DNA from: Methyloligella sp. GL2 | GTDB taxonomy: Bacteria; Pseudomonadota; Alphaproteobacteria; Rhizobiales; Methyloligellaceae | NCBI RefSeq assembly: GCF_013341275.1 | Contig: NZ_CP054476.1 | Location: 1,563,501-1,627,500, forward strand | Reading direction: 5' to 3' | DNA length: 64,000 bases | Part shown: piece by piece, positions 1 through 8,708 of the stretch | How positions within the stretch are numbered: position 1 is the stretch's first letter | How the letters are laid out: the number at the start of each line of letters is the position of its first letter | Notes under the pieces: generated by a model | What the model was told of the DNA's origin: nothing | Seen by the model: the letters and a program-made list of their open reading frames with translations, nothing else | Database searches by the model: none | Made by a program: the position numbers and the translations under genes

Positions 1-2
1 TC

Positions 3-1520
3 GCCTTGCGCAAAGAGGTGGAGGCGTGCGGGCGATGCCACGGGCGCAGGTCGCAAATCTCCGAGGATTGGGTACCGGGGCAGCCGCTCTCGGAAACCCA
101 TCGCGTGGCGCTGCTGGCCGAAGGGCTCTACCAGCCGGACGGGCAGATGCTGGACGAGGTCTATAATTACGGCTCGTTCAAGGAGAGCAAGATGTTCGCC
201 GCAGGCGTCACCTGCAGCGATTGCCACGATCCGCACGCGGCAAAGCTGAAGGCCTCCCGGACCGAGGTCTGCCTGCAATGCCATGCGCCGGCTTATGCGG
301 AAGACTCCCATACCCATCATCCGGCCGGCGCGGCGGACGGACCGGACTGCGTCTCCTGCCATATGCCGACGCGCACCTTCATGGTGATCGACGACCGCCA
401 CGACCATAGCTTCCGGGTGCCGCGCCCCGACCTTTCGGAGCTGCTGGATACGCCGAATACCTGCACCGATTGCCATACCGAGGAGAGCGCCGGCTGGGCG
501 GCGGCGAAGATCGAGGATTGGTTTGGCCCGGAGCGGAAGGGCTTCCAGGATTACGGCCCGGCCTTCCATGCCGCCTGGAACGAGGAGGCGGATGCGGCGG
601 CGCAGCTCACCAAAATCGCCTCTAATGATGACGAGCCGGCTTTCGTGCGGGCCAGCGCGCTGGAGTCGCTGAGCGCGTTTCCCTCGCAAGACTCGTTGGC
701 GCTAGGACGGCAGGCGCTGAGCGATCCCGATCCGATGGTCCGCCGGGCGGCGCTGGAGATGTTCGAGGGCTTTCCGCTGGCGCAAATCTGGCCGATTCTT
801 TCGCCGCTGCTTGCCGATCCGGTCCGCAGCGTGCGCATCGCGGCGGCCTCCTTGCTCGCCGGCATGCCGGCGGACGGCTTGTCGGAGCAGGAGGCGGCGC
901 TGCTCGCCTCGGCGGAGGCGGATTTCGTCGCCGCGCAGGAGCTCAATGCCGACCGGCCGGAAGCGCGCACCAGCCTTGGACGCTTCTATGCGGCGAAGCG
1001 CGATGCGGAGAAAGCCGAGGCCGAATACAAGGCGGCCCTCAGGCTGGGGCCGGATTTCGTGCCGGCGACGGTCAATCTCGCCGATCTCTATCGCGCGCTG
1101 GGACGCGAGGACGAGGCCCTGGCGGCGCTGCATGAGGGGCTGGAGCGCTCACCCGACGAGCCGAGCCTCTATCATGCGCTGGGGCTCGCCCTGGTGCGCG
1201 CCAAGCGGCAGGACGAGGCGCTGGACGCGTTGCAGAAGGCGGCAGCGCTGGCGCCGGAAAATCCACGCTATGCCTATGTTTACGCGGTCGGGCTCAACTC
1301 TTCCGGCAGGAGCGACGAGGCGATCGCGATTTTGCAGGACAATCTGAAGCGCCACCCGGCGGACCGGGAGACGCTGATGGGGCTGATCAGCTTCACGCGC
1401 AATGCCGGCGACCTTGCAGCGACGCTACGCTACGCCGAGGCGCTGCAGAAAATCGAGCCGCAAAACCGCGAGTTGGAGGCTTTGATTCAGACGCTGCGGC
1501 AGCAGACCGGCGGACGGTAA
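3..1520 (+). CDS. Multihaem c-type cytochrome with HEAT and TPR repeats (5' truncated)
   Basis: The reading frame is open at the left edge, so the N-terminus lies outside the window. Five CxxCH haem-attachment motifs are visible (CGRCH, CSDCH, CLQCH, CVSCH, CTDCH at visible residues about 8, 70, 89, 115, 153). They are followed by a HEAT-like helical stretch (about 195-290) and three or more tetratricopeptide repeats (about 310-495). Proteins of this build are periplasmic electron carriers with a protein-interaction tail; electron donor and acceptor cannot be told from here. The haem motifs are plain; the role is inferred. Confidence 0.85.
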   Translation, partial: ALRKEVEACGRCHGRRSQISEDWVPGQPLSETHRVALLAEGLYQPDGQMLDEVYNYGSFKESKMFAAGVTCSDCHDPHAAKLKASRTEVCLQCHAPAYAEDSHTHHPAGAADGPDCVSCHMPTRTFMVIDDRHDHSFRVPRPDLSELLDTPNTCTDCHTEESAGWAAAKIEDWFGPERKGFQDYGPAFHAAWNEEADAAAQLTKIASNDDEPAFVRASALESLSAFPSQDSLALGRQALSDPDPMVRRAALEMFEGFPLAQIWPILSPLLADPVRSVRIAAASLLAGMPADGLSEQEAALLASAEADFVAAQELNADRPEARTSLGRFYAAKRDAEKAEAEYKAALRLGPDFVPATVNLADLYRALGREDEALAALHEGLERSPDEPSLYHALGLALVRAKRQDEALDALQKAAALAPENPRYAYVYAVGLNSSGRSDEAIAILQDNLKRHPADRETLMGLISFTRNAGDLAATLRYAEALQKIEPQNRELEALIQTLRQQTGGR

Positions 1521-1593
1521 ATCCGCGGTTTCATCCAACGCGGGCGAGGTTTTTCCAGCGAAACCGGCGATTTCGGTTCATTTCGCAGTTGCG

Positions 1594-1611
1594 AGATTTG
1601 TTCGCAGGTGC
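1594..1611 (+). promoter_or_regulatory. 18-nt element shared with the 54.4 kb intergenic region
   Basis: The sequence AGATTTGTTCGCAGGTGC occurs here, 54 nt before the MscS start, and again exactly at 54400-54417 before a second plus-strand gene. In both places AACTGT follows within a few bases. Nothing else was seen in the 1521-1664 gap. Function unknown; a promoter or operator element is the simplest guess. Confidence 0.35.
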
Positions 1612-1664
1612 GGAACTGTGCTTGAGTAGAGGCGTTAGCGCCGAAACCTTCGCCGGAGCGCCGT

Positions 1665-2873
1665 TTGGATAAAATAGCCGGGTATTTGCAGTCGCTCGAT
1701 CAGAGCATGTCGTGGTGGCCCGATTGGGCGACCAGTCTCTGTCTGCTTTCGGCGGCGATTTTATTCGGGCTCTGGCTTCACGCGTTCTGCTTTCCCTTCA
1801 TCGAACAATTGGTCAGCGGCCAGGATCTGTTCCGCCGCTCGCTGGTGGCGCGCACCCGGGCGCCGTCGCGCCTCGCCGTCGTGCTGCTGTTCATCGGGCT
1901 TGCCGCCTCGGTGGCGCCGTTCACCTGGCAGGAGGCCGATGCGGTCTGGAAGGTGATCATCGCCGGCCTCGTGGTGTTGTTCGGCTGGTTCGTTCTCACC
2001 GCGCTGCATATCTGGATGGTGCTCTATTTGCGCCGCTTCAGCCTGGACGCGGAAGACAATCTTCTGGCGCGCAAATACATCACCCAGTTCCGCATTCTGG
2101 AGCGGGTCGCCAAGATCGTCATCGTGCTGCTGACCGTCGCCGCGGCGCTGATGACCTTCGACGGGGTCCGGCAATACGGCGTCAGCCTGCTCGCCTCTGC
2201 GGGCGCGGCCTCTCTGGTGGTCGGTCTTGCCTTCCAGCCGATGCTGCGCAATCTGATTGCCGGGCTGCAGCTCGCCGTCACCCAGCCGATCCGTATCGAC
2301 GATGCGCTGCTGGTGGAGGGCGAGTGGGGCAATGTGGAGGAGATCACCTCGTCTTACGTGGTGGTGCGGCTGTGGGATTGGCGGCGCATGGTGGTGCCGC
2401 TCAGCTATTTCATCGAGCAGCCATTCCAGAATTGGACCCGCGAGGAGGCGGCGCTGATCGGCACGGTGTTCCTCTATACCGATTTCACCGTGCCGGTGGA
2501 CGCGGTGCGGGCCAAGCTTGAGGAGGTGGCGCGCTCATCGCCGATCTGGGACGGCAAGGTGGTCAATCTCCAGGTCACCGACTTCAAAGAACAGACCATG
2601 GAGCTGCGCATGCTGGTGAGCGCCAAGGATGCGCCGAAGACCTTCGATCTTCGCTGCGAGGTGCGCGAGAAGATGATCGCCTGGCTGCAGGAGAAATATC
2701 CGCTCGCTCTGCCGCGGCTGCGCGCCGATATGAGCCGTCTGGGGCCGCGTCCGCTCGAGGCGCAAAGCGGCAATGGCCGGGCGCAGGGAAACGGGCGGGG
2801 CCAGGGCGGTCAAGACAAGGCCCAAGACCAGGGTCAAGACCCGCGGCCCGGCGCCGAGGCCCCGGCCGAATAG
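1665..2873 (+). CDS. Small-conductance mechanosensitive channel (MscS) family protein
   Basis: 402 residues starting at a TTG with GGAG about 8 nt upstream; the next in-frame ATG (residue 15) is the alternative. Four to five hydrophobic segments (about 22-45, 65-85, 92-115, 150-175) precede the MscS pore helix and beta domain (AGAASLVVGLAFQPMLRNLI at about 182-201), then a cytoplasmic domain and a Gln/Gly-rich tail. The family releases osmolytes under hypo-osmotic membrane tension. It is convergent with a second MscS gene 6 nt downstream, so two unlike paralogues lie tail to tail. Confidence 0.88.
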   Translation: MDKIAGYLQSLDQSMSWWPDWATSLCLLSAAILFGLWLHAFCFPFIEQLVSGQDLFRRSLVARTRAPSRLAVVLLFIGLAASVAPFTWQEADAVWKVIIAGLVVLFGWFVLTALHIWMVLYLRRFSLDAEDNLLARKYITQFRILERVAKIVIVLLTVAAALMTFDGVRQYGVSLLASAGAASLVVGLAFQPMLRNLIAGLQLAVTQPIRIDDALLVEGEWGNVEEITSSYVVVRLWDWRRMVVPLSYFIEQPFQNWTREEAALIGTVFLYTDFTVPVDAVRAKLEEVARSSPIWDGKVVNLQVTDFKEQTMELRMLVSAKDAPKTFDLRCEVREKMIAWLQEKYPLALPRLRADMSRLGPRPLEAQSGNGRAQGNGRGQGGQDKAQDQGQDPRPGAEAPAE

Positions 2874-2879
2874 GGCAGG

Positions 2880-4415
2880 CTAGGCCTTCTCCTCGCCGCC
2901 TTGCTCCTTGCTCTCCTGCACGATGGGAAGCTGGCCGGAGCGGATATGCAGATCGCGCTGCGGGAAGGGGATCTCGATCTCGTATTTGCGCAAGGCCGAC
3001 TCGATGGCCCAGCAGTAATCGGCGTTGACCGCGGCGGGGCGCAGCACCGCTTCGGGCTGCAGCCAGACCACCAGCTCGAAATCCAGGCTGCTGTCGCCGA
3101 AGCCGACCAGCCAGACCTTTGGCTCCCGGCCTTTCACGCCGAGCAGGGTGTGGGAGACCTCCTCGGCCGCTTCCAGCCCGGCCTTGCGCACCAGCTCCTT
3201 ATCGCTGCCATAGGCGACGCCGAACGGGATGCGCAGGCGGCGGAATGCGTCGCGCAAGGTCCAGTTGGTCATCTGCTTGCTGATGAATTCGGAGTTCGGC
3301 ACCAGCACATCGATATTGTCGTTGGTGGTGATCAGCGTGCTGCGGATGGTGATCTCGCGCACGCTGCCGCGGGTGCCGTCGGGCAGCTCGATGAAGTCGC
3401 CGACCTTGATGCTCTTCTCCGACAAGAGAATGATGCCGGCGACCAGATTGCTGAACACCGATTGCAGGCCGAAACCGATGCCGACGCCGATGCCGCCGAA
3501 CAGCACGGTCAGCGCGGTGAGGTCCACGCCGACGGCATTCACCGCGATCATGATGGCGACGGTCAGGAGGCCGAGCCGGACGGTCTGGCCGATCAAGGTA
3601 CGGACCGAGGGGGTGAAGGCGCCGGTCCGTTTGATGCGCGAGTTCACCGCCCCGGCGACCAGGCTTGCCAGCCAGAGCAGCAGAGCGGCGAACAGTAGCG
3701 CTTTCAGGATCAGATAGAGCGACAGGCGCATATCGCCGAGGCGCAGCGCGATGCTGTCGAGAAAGGCGACGGTGGGGTCGAGAAGCTGCAGGATATTCAG
3801 CGCCGCGATGATCCAGGCGACGGTGGCGAAAGCCTTGGACCAGAACGGGTCGGGCACCAGGGCCGAGAACAGGCGGATGACGATCCAGGCGTTCAGAAGG
3901 CTCGCCGCGGCGGTGAGGATCAGGCTGGTATGGCCGAGCTGGGAGAGAAGCGAGGCGCTGAACCAGAGCAGCACCACGGCGATCAGCGGGGCGACGAGAT
4001 TGATCACCACCTGGCGCAGCATGTTGATTGTGGGAAGACGCCATGCCTCCGTCGCCGGCCAGACCCGCGCGAGGAGCTGCTTGCCCGGCCGCGCCAAGGT
4101 GTAGGCAATGACGCCGACGGCGAAGAGGATGGAGAGCTCCAGCGCGACGTCGAGGGTCAGCACCTTCTCCTGCACGAAGGTCAGGGCATCGCCGGTCCAG
4201 TCCACGGCGGTATCGACGGTCTCGTCGAGCGCCTTGCTGACCGATTCCGGCTCGGGGAGATGGGCCTCCGGCGGCGGGGCGGCGGTGTCGGCACCTGGAG
4301 TTGGCGTGGGCGCGGGCATAGGAGGCGCCGCAGGCTCGGCTGCGTGGGCAGGGGGCTGCTCGGGCGCCGCTTGGGCTAATCTGAAATCTGCAGGGAGCAT
4401 ACCGCTTAGATCCAT
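2880..4415 (-). CDS. MscS family mechanosensitive ion channel with Pro/Ala-rich N-terminus
   Basis: 511 residues from an ATG that overlaps the stop of the upstream zntB-like gene, so the two are probably cotranscribed and translationally coupled. The frame stays open far upstream, but that part is a shadow of the CorA gene. Residues 20-60 are rich in Pro and Ala. Several membrane helices follow, then the MscS signature (LFGGIGVGIGFGLQSVFSN) and a cytoplasmic vestibule domain. Expected role: turgor-regulated release of small solutes. Confidence 0.88.
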   Translation of the reverse strand: MDLSGMLPADFRLAQAAPEQPPAHAAEPAAPPMPAPTPTPGADTAAPPPEAHLPEPESVSKALDETVDTAVDWTGDALTFVQEKVLTLDVALELSILFAVGVIAYTLARPGKQLLARVWPATEAWRLPTINMLRQVVINLVAPLIAVVLLWFSASLLSQLGHTSLILTAAASLLNAWIVIRLFSALVPDPFWSKAFATVAWIIAALNILQLLDPTVAFLDSIALRLGDMRLSLYLILKALLFAALLLWLASLVAGAVNSRIKRTGAFTPSVRTLIGQTVRLGLLTVAIMIAVNAVGVDLTALTVLFGGIGVGIGFGLQSVFSNLVAGIILLSEKSIKVGDFIELPDGTRGSVREITIRSTLITTNDNIDVLVPNSEFISKQMTNWTLRDAFRRLRIPFGVAYGSDKELVRKAGLEAAEEVSHTLLGVKGREPKVWLVGFGDSSLDFELVVWLQPEAVLRPAAVNADYCWAIESALRKYEIEIPFPQRDLHIRSGQLPIVQESKEQGGEEKA

Positions 4416-5413
4416 CGCAGCCGCCGGAACAGATAGACCTCGAGCGCGAGGAGAAGCACCAGACCGGCGCAGGTGAGCCAGAAGCCGAGGCTGTTCTCCA
4501 CCCCCGGCATACCGCCGACATTGACGCCTAACAGGCCGGTGATGAAGCCGAGGGGAAGGAAGATGCCGGCGATCATGGAGAGCACATACATGCGCTGGTT
4601 CATGGCCTCGGCGAGACGGTTGGAGAGCTCGTCGCGGATCACCATGGCGCGGTCGCGGGCAGCGTCGAGATCCTCCACATAGCGCTGCAGCTTGTCGGCG
4701 GATTCGCGAAGCTGGATCGCAAGCTCGCGGTCGAGCCAGGCGGGCTGCTCGATATGGATGCGGGCCAGGGCCTCGCGCTGCGGGCCGATATAGCGGCGGA
4801 GGCTGACGGCGGCCTGGCGCGTATTGGAGAGCTTGCCGCGCAGCTCCGAGGTGTCGCCGGTGTCGAGCTGGGCTTCGACCTCGTCGAGCGCTTCGTCGAG
4901 CTGCACCACTTCGGAATTCATCCGCTCGGTGAGGCGCTCGGTCAGCCGCACGAACAGCGAAGGGATGGTCGCCGGCCCAATGCGCTTGTCGATCAGCTCG
5001 GAGAGCATGTCGCGCGGTGTCATCATTGGCCGGTAGCGCACGGTGATGAGGCGGTCTCGGGTGACGCAAGCCCGCAGCGCCAGCATATCGTCGGGCTCGG
5101 CGCCGGTATTGAGATTGATGCCGCGCAAAATGGCGATCAGCCCGTCGCCGGAAGAGAAAACGCGCGGGCGGGTCTCTTCTTCCAGCAGGGCCTTGGCGGT
5201 GGTCTCGCTGAGGCCCGCGTCTTCGGAGAGCCAGCTTATGGCGCCTTCGGCACCGCGGTCGAAATGGATCCAAAGCGGGGCGTCGGGTGGTGCATCCCCG
5301 TTGAGCTCGGTCCAGCCAATGCGCCGGGCGCCGCCTTTGCCGTCCAGGAGGCAGGCAAAGACCAGCCCGTTATCGCTTCCGCTTATGGTTTCGGAACGTT
5401 CGCCAGCGGCCAT
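4406..5413 (-). CDS. zntB: ZntB-type CorA family divalent cation transporter
   Basis: 335 residues from the ATG at 5413, which has GAAGAAG 8 nt upstream; a GTG 27 nt earlier is possible but has no such site. A long cytoplasmic alpha/beta and coiled-coil domain is followed by two C-terminal membrane helices separated by GVNVGGMPG, the form of the GxN selectivity motif seen in ZntB rather than the GMN of CorA. ZntB proteins transport Zn2+ (import by proton coupling in recent work). The gene overlaps the start of the downstream MscS gene. Confidence 0.85.
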   Translation of the reverse strand: MAAGERSETISGSDNGLVFACLLDGKGGARRIGWTELNGDAPPDAPLWIHFDRGAEGAISWLSEDAGLSETTAKALLEEETRPRVFSSGDGLIAILRGINLNTGAEPDDMLALRACVTRDRLITVRYRPMMTPRDMLSELIDKRIGPATIPSLFVRLTERLTERMNSEVVQLDEALDEVEAQLDTGDTSELRGKLSNTRQAAVSLRRYIGPQREALARIHIEQPAWLDRELAIQLRESADKLQRYVEDLDAARDRAMVIRDELSNRLAEAMNQRMYVLSMIAGIFLPLGFITGLLGVNVGGMPGVENSLGFWLTCAGLVLLLALEVYLFRRLRWI

Positions 5414-5553
5414 CGATGCAACTTCTTCACCGTATTGCACAGCCTATTGGTGTGAACTGTGCCACGGATTGGAAGCCTCACCAAGTTGCGCCGACGTTGT
5501 TCTCGCTGTGGCGCGGCCGGCCGGTACGGAAGCTCCGGCCGGGGAAGGCAGAC

Positions 5554-5599
5554 AAAAAAAGGGCCTCTGAAGCGGGTGTGTCCACCCGGTCCAGAGGCC
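5554..5599 (-). terminator. Rho-independent terminator after the P450 gene
   Basis: On the minus strand an 8-bp GGCCTCTG/CAGAGGCC stem is followed directly by seven T residues, 23 nt after the P450 stop codon. It separates the GS/P450 operon from zntB. Confidence 0.8.
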
Positions 5600-5621
5600 G
5601 TCTCCAGGTCAAGGGAGAGGG

Positions 5622-6848
5622 TTATGCCGCCGCTTGCGCGCCTTCCGGATCGAAGCGGATCGGCAGAGAGATCGGCCCGGTATTGCCGCTATCGGGCAGC
5701 CAGGTGCCTTGGCCGTTGGCGCGGATATTGCGCATGCGGCGGGGCAGGATCCTCAGCGCCACGGCCATGTCGCTCTTGGCGATGGCGTGGCCGAGACAGT
5801 GATGGATACCGCCGCCGAAGCCGAAGGAGCGGGCGCGGCCTTCCACGGTGATATCGAAATCGATCGGATCGAAGATCGTCGGATCGGTGCCGGCGGCTTC
5901 GGAGATCAGATGGATGGTGGTGCCCTTGGGGATCACCACGCCCTCATACTCGATATCCTCGCAAGCCTCGCGGGTGACCCAGGTGATGGTCGGGCGCACC
6001 CGCATCACCTCGTCCACGGCGCGCGGGGCGAGATCGGGATTGTCGGCGAGCAGCTCCCATTGCTCCGGATTGTCCAGGAACATGGAGATGCCGAGGCCGA
6101 GCTGGTTGCGGGTGGTGTCGATGCCGGCGAAGACCAGCATCAGGACCATGTCGCGCAGCTCCTCGTCGGAGAGGGCGTCATTGTCCTCGCTCGCCGCGAC
6201 CAGGTTCGACATGAAGTCGTCGCCGGTTTGCGGGTTGGCGCGCCGCTCGGCCACGATCTTGTCGGCATATTGGTACATCTCGACCGTGGCTTGGTTGATC
6301 GCGTCCTCGTATTTCTTGAAGTCGACGCCGAGAGCGTGCCCCATGACGGCCGAGAGCTCCAGCACGTGAGCCGCTTCCTCCTGGGGCAGGCCGAGCACGT
6401 AGCAGAGCACGCGGCTTGCGTAAGGATTGGCGAATTCCGCCATGAAGTCGCATTCGCCCTTGGAGGTGAAGCTGTCGGCGAGCTCGGTCGCTATGGCTTC
6501 GAAGTCCGGCTTCATGGCCTCGATCACGCGTGGGGAGAAGGCGGGATTGACCAGCTTGCGCAGGCGCGAGTGATCTTCGCCCTCCTTCACCAGGATGGTG
6601 CGGACCCACCAATCGGCGAAGATGCCTTCGACGTTGTTGTGGCCTGGCCAGGTGTGGCTGCCCTGGCGCAAACCCTTGTGGAGCAAGAGCTTGCGCACTT
6701 CGTTGTAGCGAAGCACGGCGATGCCGTAGGGCGTGCGTGCGAACCAGCTCTCGTCCCGCGCCTGTTTGATGGGCGCGGAACGGATGGAGAGCATCGGGTC
6801 TGCAAGATTGATGAACGGGGCCTCTTCGAGCCTTGCAGCAGGGTCCAT
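5622..6848 (-). CDS. Cytochrome P450, class I bacterial type
   Basis: 408 residues with AGGAG ahead of the ATG. The I-helix oxygen-binding motif is AGIDTT (241-246), the K-helix ExxR lies in DEVMR (279-283), and the haem loop is FGFGGGIHHCLG with Cys351 as thiolate ligand. It is soluble and would need external ferredoxin and reductase, which are not in the window. It lies 25 nt downstream of a glutamine-synthetase-like gene, so it is probably part of the same transcript; this suggests oxidation of a glutamylated or free amine. The substrate is not identifiable. Confidence 0.93.
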   Translation of the reverse strand: MDPAARLEEAPFINLADPMLSIRSAPIKQARDESWFARTPYGIAVLRYNEVRKLLLHKGLRQGSHTWPGHNNVEGIFADWWVRTILVKEGEDHSRLRKLVNPAFSPRVIEAMKPDFEAIATELADSFTSKGECDFMAEFANPYASRVLCYVLGLPQEEAAHVLELSAVMGHALGVDFKKYEDAINQATVEMYQYADKIVAERRANPQTGDDFMSNLVAASEDNDALSDEELRDMVLMLVFAGIDTTRNQLGLGISMFLDNPEQWELLADNPDLAPRAVDEVMRVRPTITWVTREACEDIEYEGVVIPKGTTIHLISEAAGTDPTIFDPIDFDITVEGRARSFGFGGGIHHCLGHAIAKSDMAVALRILPRRMRNIRANGQGTWLPDSGNTGPISLPIRFDPEGAQAAA

Positions 6849-6873
6849 TATTCTTCTCCTTTGGGATCCTTCC

Positions 6874-8343
6874 TTACGGCAGGTAGTCGAGATAGGTATC
6901 GAGATCCCAATTCGTCGTGGTGTGCATGAAGCGCTCCCACTCGTCGGTCTTGTACTCGCTGTAGAGGCCGTACATCTCGCCGGGCATGGCCGACTTGATG
7001 ACGTCGTCCTTGGACAGCGCGACGAGGGCGTCGCCGAGAGACATCGGCAGCTTCTCCACCTGCTTGCCCTCTTCGATGGCGGCGTAGATGTTGCGCTCCT
7101 CCGGCTGGCCGCACGGGATCTGATTGCTCAGACCGTCATCCATGGCCTGCAGCAGGCCGGCGGCCATCAGGTAAGGATTGACCATGGAGTCCACGGAGCG
7201 GAACTCGAAGCGGCCGGGGGCGGAGATGCGCAGGCCAGTGGTCCGGTTTTGGAAGCCCCAATCCTTGAACACCGGCGCCCAGAAGCCGGTATCCCACAGG
7301 CGGCGGTAGGAGTTGACGGTGGAGCAGCCGATCGAGGTGAGGGCATCGAGATGCTTGACGATGCCGCCGATGGCGTATTGGCCGACCTGGCCGGGCATCT
7401 GGCTGTCGTCGCCTTCCGGCATGAAGGTGTTGTGGCCGCCGGAGCGGTAGGTAAACACCTCGTCCATCGCTGCGCGGGTCTTCTGGCCCAGCGGCTTGGT
7501 GCCGTCCTCGCCGTCCTTCCACAGCGAGATGTTGTGGTGGCAGCCGGAGGCCGAGACGCCCATGAACGGCTTGGTCATGAAGCAGGCGATGAGGTTGAAC
7601 TCGCGCGCCACCTGAGCGCAGATCTGGCGATAGGTGGTGAGGCGGTCGGCGTTCCTCAGCGCATCGTCATAGGTCCAGTTGAGCTCCAGCTGGCCGGGCG
7701 CATCCTCGTGGTCGCCCTGGATCATGTCGAGACCCATGGCGCGGGAATACTCCATGACCTTCATATAGACGGGCCTGAGGCTCTCGAACTGATCGATGTG
7801 ATAGCAATAAGGATTGGAGAAGCCGCCATTAGGCATGCCGTTCTCGTCCTTCTTCAGCCACATCATCTCCGGCTCGGTGCCGGCGCGCAGCTCCAGGCCG
7901 TGACGCTCCTTGAAGGCCTCGTGCAGGCGGCGGAGATTGCCGCGGCAATCGGCGGTGAGGAACGCACCAGGATCGACCCGTTCCTCGCGGTTGCGAAATA
8001 GGGTGCAGTAGACGCGGGCGACGCGCTTATCCCAGGGAAGCTGGCAGAAGGTCTCCGGCTCGGGGATGCCGACCAGCTCGGCGGCTTCCGGCCCGTAGCC
8101 CATGTAATCGCCGTGGCGATTGACGAACAGATTGACCGTCGCGCCATAGACCAGCTGGAAGCCCTTCTTGGCGATGCTTTCCCAGTGATCGGCGGGGATG
8201 CCCTTGCCGCAGATACGGCCGGTAATGGAGACGAACTCTAGATAGAGATATTCGATGCCGAGCTCGTCGATCAGGCGGCGTACCTCCTTGACCTGCTCGT
8301 CCCGGCCCGGCGCCTCAACAAAACTCTCAATATCGGTACTCAT
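6874..8343 (-). CDS. Glutamine synthetase family ligase (type III-like gamma-glutamyl ligase)
   Basis: 489 residues from the ATG at 8343 (GGAG 11 nt upstream). The GS catalytic landmarks are present: EPEMMW (glutamate/metal), GDHEDAPGQLELN, KPFMGVSASGCHHNISLW (ATP/metal loop), NSYRRL, and PGRFEFRSVDSMVNPY near the C-terminus. Members in catabolic operons usually join glutamate to an amine (GlnA3, IpuC, PuuA, GMAS) rather than to ammonia. Here the gene is followed by a P450 and faces a FadR-type regulator, so gamma-glutamylation of an exogenous amine is the favoured inference; the amine is unknown. Confidence 0.85.
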   Translation of the reverse strand: MSTDIESFVEAPGRDEQVKEVRRLIDELGIEYLYLEFVSITGRICGKGIPADHWESIAKKGFQLVYGATVNLFVNRHGDYMGYGPEAAELVGIPEPETFCQLPWDKRVARVYCTLFRNREERVDPGAFLTADCRGNLRRLHEAFKERHGLELRAGTEPEMMWLKKDENGMPNGGFSNPYCYHIDQFESLRPVYMKVMEYSRAMGLDMIQGDHEDAPGQLELNWTYDDALRNADRLTTYRQICAQVAREFNLIACFMTKPFMGVSASGCHHNISLWKDGEDGTKPLGQKTRAAMDEVFTYRSGGHNTFMPEGDDSQMPGQVGQYAIGGIVKHLDALTSIGCSTVNSYRRLWDTGFWAPVFKDWGFQNRTTGLRISAPGRFEFRSVDSMVNPYLMAAGLLQAMDDGLSNQIPCGQPEERNIYAAIEEGKQVEKLPMSLGDALVALSKDDVIKSAMPGEMYGLYSEYKTDEWERFMHTTTNWDLDTYLDYLP

Positions 8344-8408
8344 TCGATCATCTGCTCCCGTGCTACGTGGTTGGCCTAACCTCACCCAAAGCTAGGCCCT
8401 TTGGCAAG

Positions 8409-8429
8409 GCCAATTGAGGACCGATTTTT
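8409..8429. promoter_or_regulatory. Candidate FadR-type operator upstream of the GS/P450 operon
   Basis: GCCAATTG, a 5-nt spacer and a degenerate right arm. Fifteen of 21 positions match the perfect inverted repeat at 8673-8693, next to the regulator gene. It starts 66 nt upstream of the GS start codon, where an operator would be expected. Confidence 0.45.
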
Positions 8430-8672
8430 AGTCTTTTGCACAAATATGAGGCGGCAGTCTGCGCTGTCTATGAGCCAGGCAGGACGGTTTCGGGTGCACG
8501 GCGGCTTTCTTTCAGTGCCACCGAAACGCAATTAAAATAGTTTATATCAATGGCTTGTGTTTCTTTCTGTCAGCGCGTTGTGTGGCGCCTGATTGCACGG
8601 TTTTGCGCCGACCGCTGAAATCCCTGCTATTTTAGGGCGATTGTCTTTTCAACCAAAAGCCCGTATAAGGAT
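8430..8672. other. Divergent intergenic region between the GS operon and the FadR gene
   Basis: This stretch is less GC-rich than its flanks and carries no open frame with coding character. It should hold the divergent promoters. Apart from the two operator-like sites at its ends I see no defined element. Confidence 0.5.
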
Positions 8673-8693
8673 GCCAATTGCAGACCAATTGGC
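8673..8693. promoter_or_regulatory. Perfect inverted repeat, candidate operator of the adjacent FadR-type regulator
   Basis: GCCAATTG-CAGAC-CAATTGGC, with 8-bp perfect arms, ends 15 nt before the start codon of the GntR/FadR gene. The central ACCAATT resembles one half of boxes bound by FadR-subfamily proteins such as PdhR. Autoregulation is inferred. Confidence 0.55.
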
Positions 8694-8708
8694 TTGGGGC
8701 GAGCGAGT

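Noticed and set aside
2880-5273. A single 797-residue reading frame covering the second MscS gene and much of zntB
   Set aside because: The upstream half lacks membrane or domain features and is an out-of-frame shadow of zntB. The MscS protein starts at ATG 4415, which overlaps the zntB stop.
5634-8001. Long plus-strand frames opposite the P450 and GS genes
   Set aside because: Shadows of genes with all catalytic motifs; no ribosome sites and composition typical of antisense GC-rich frames.
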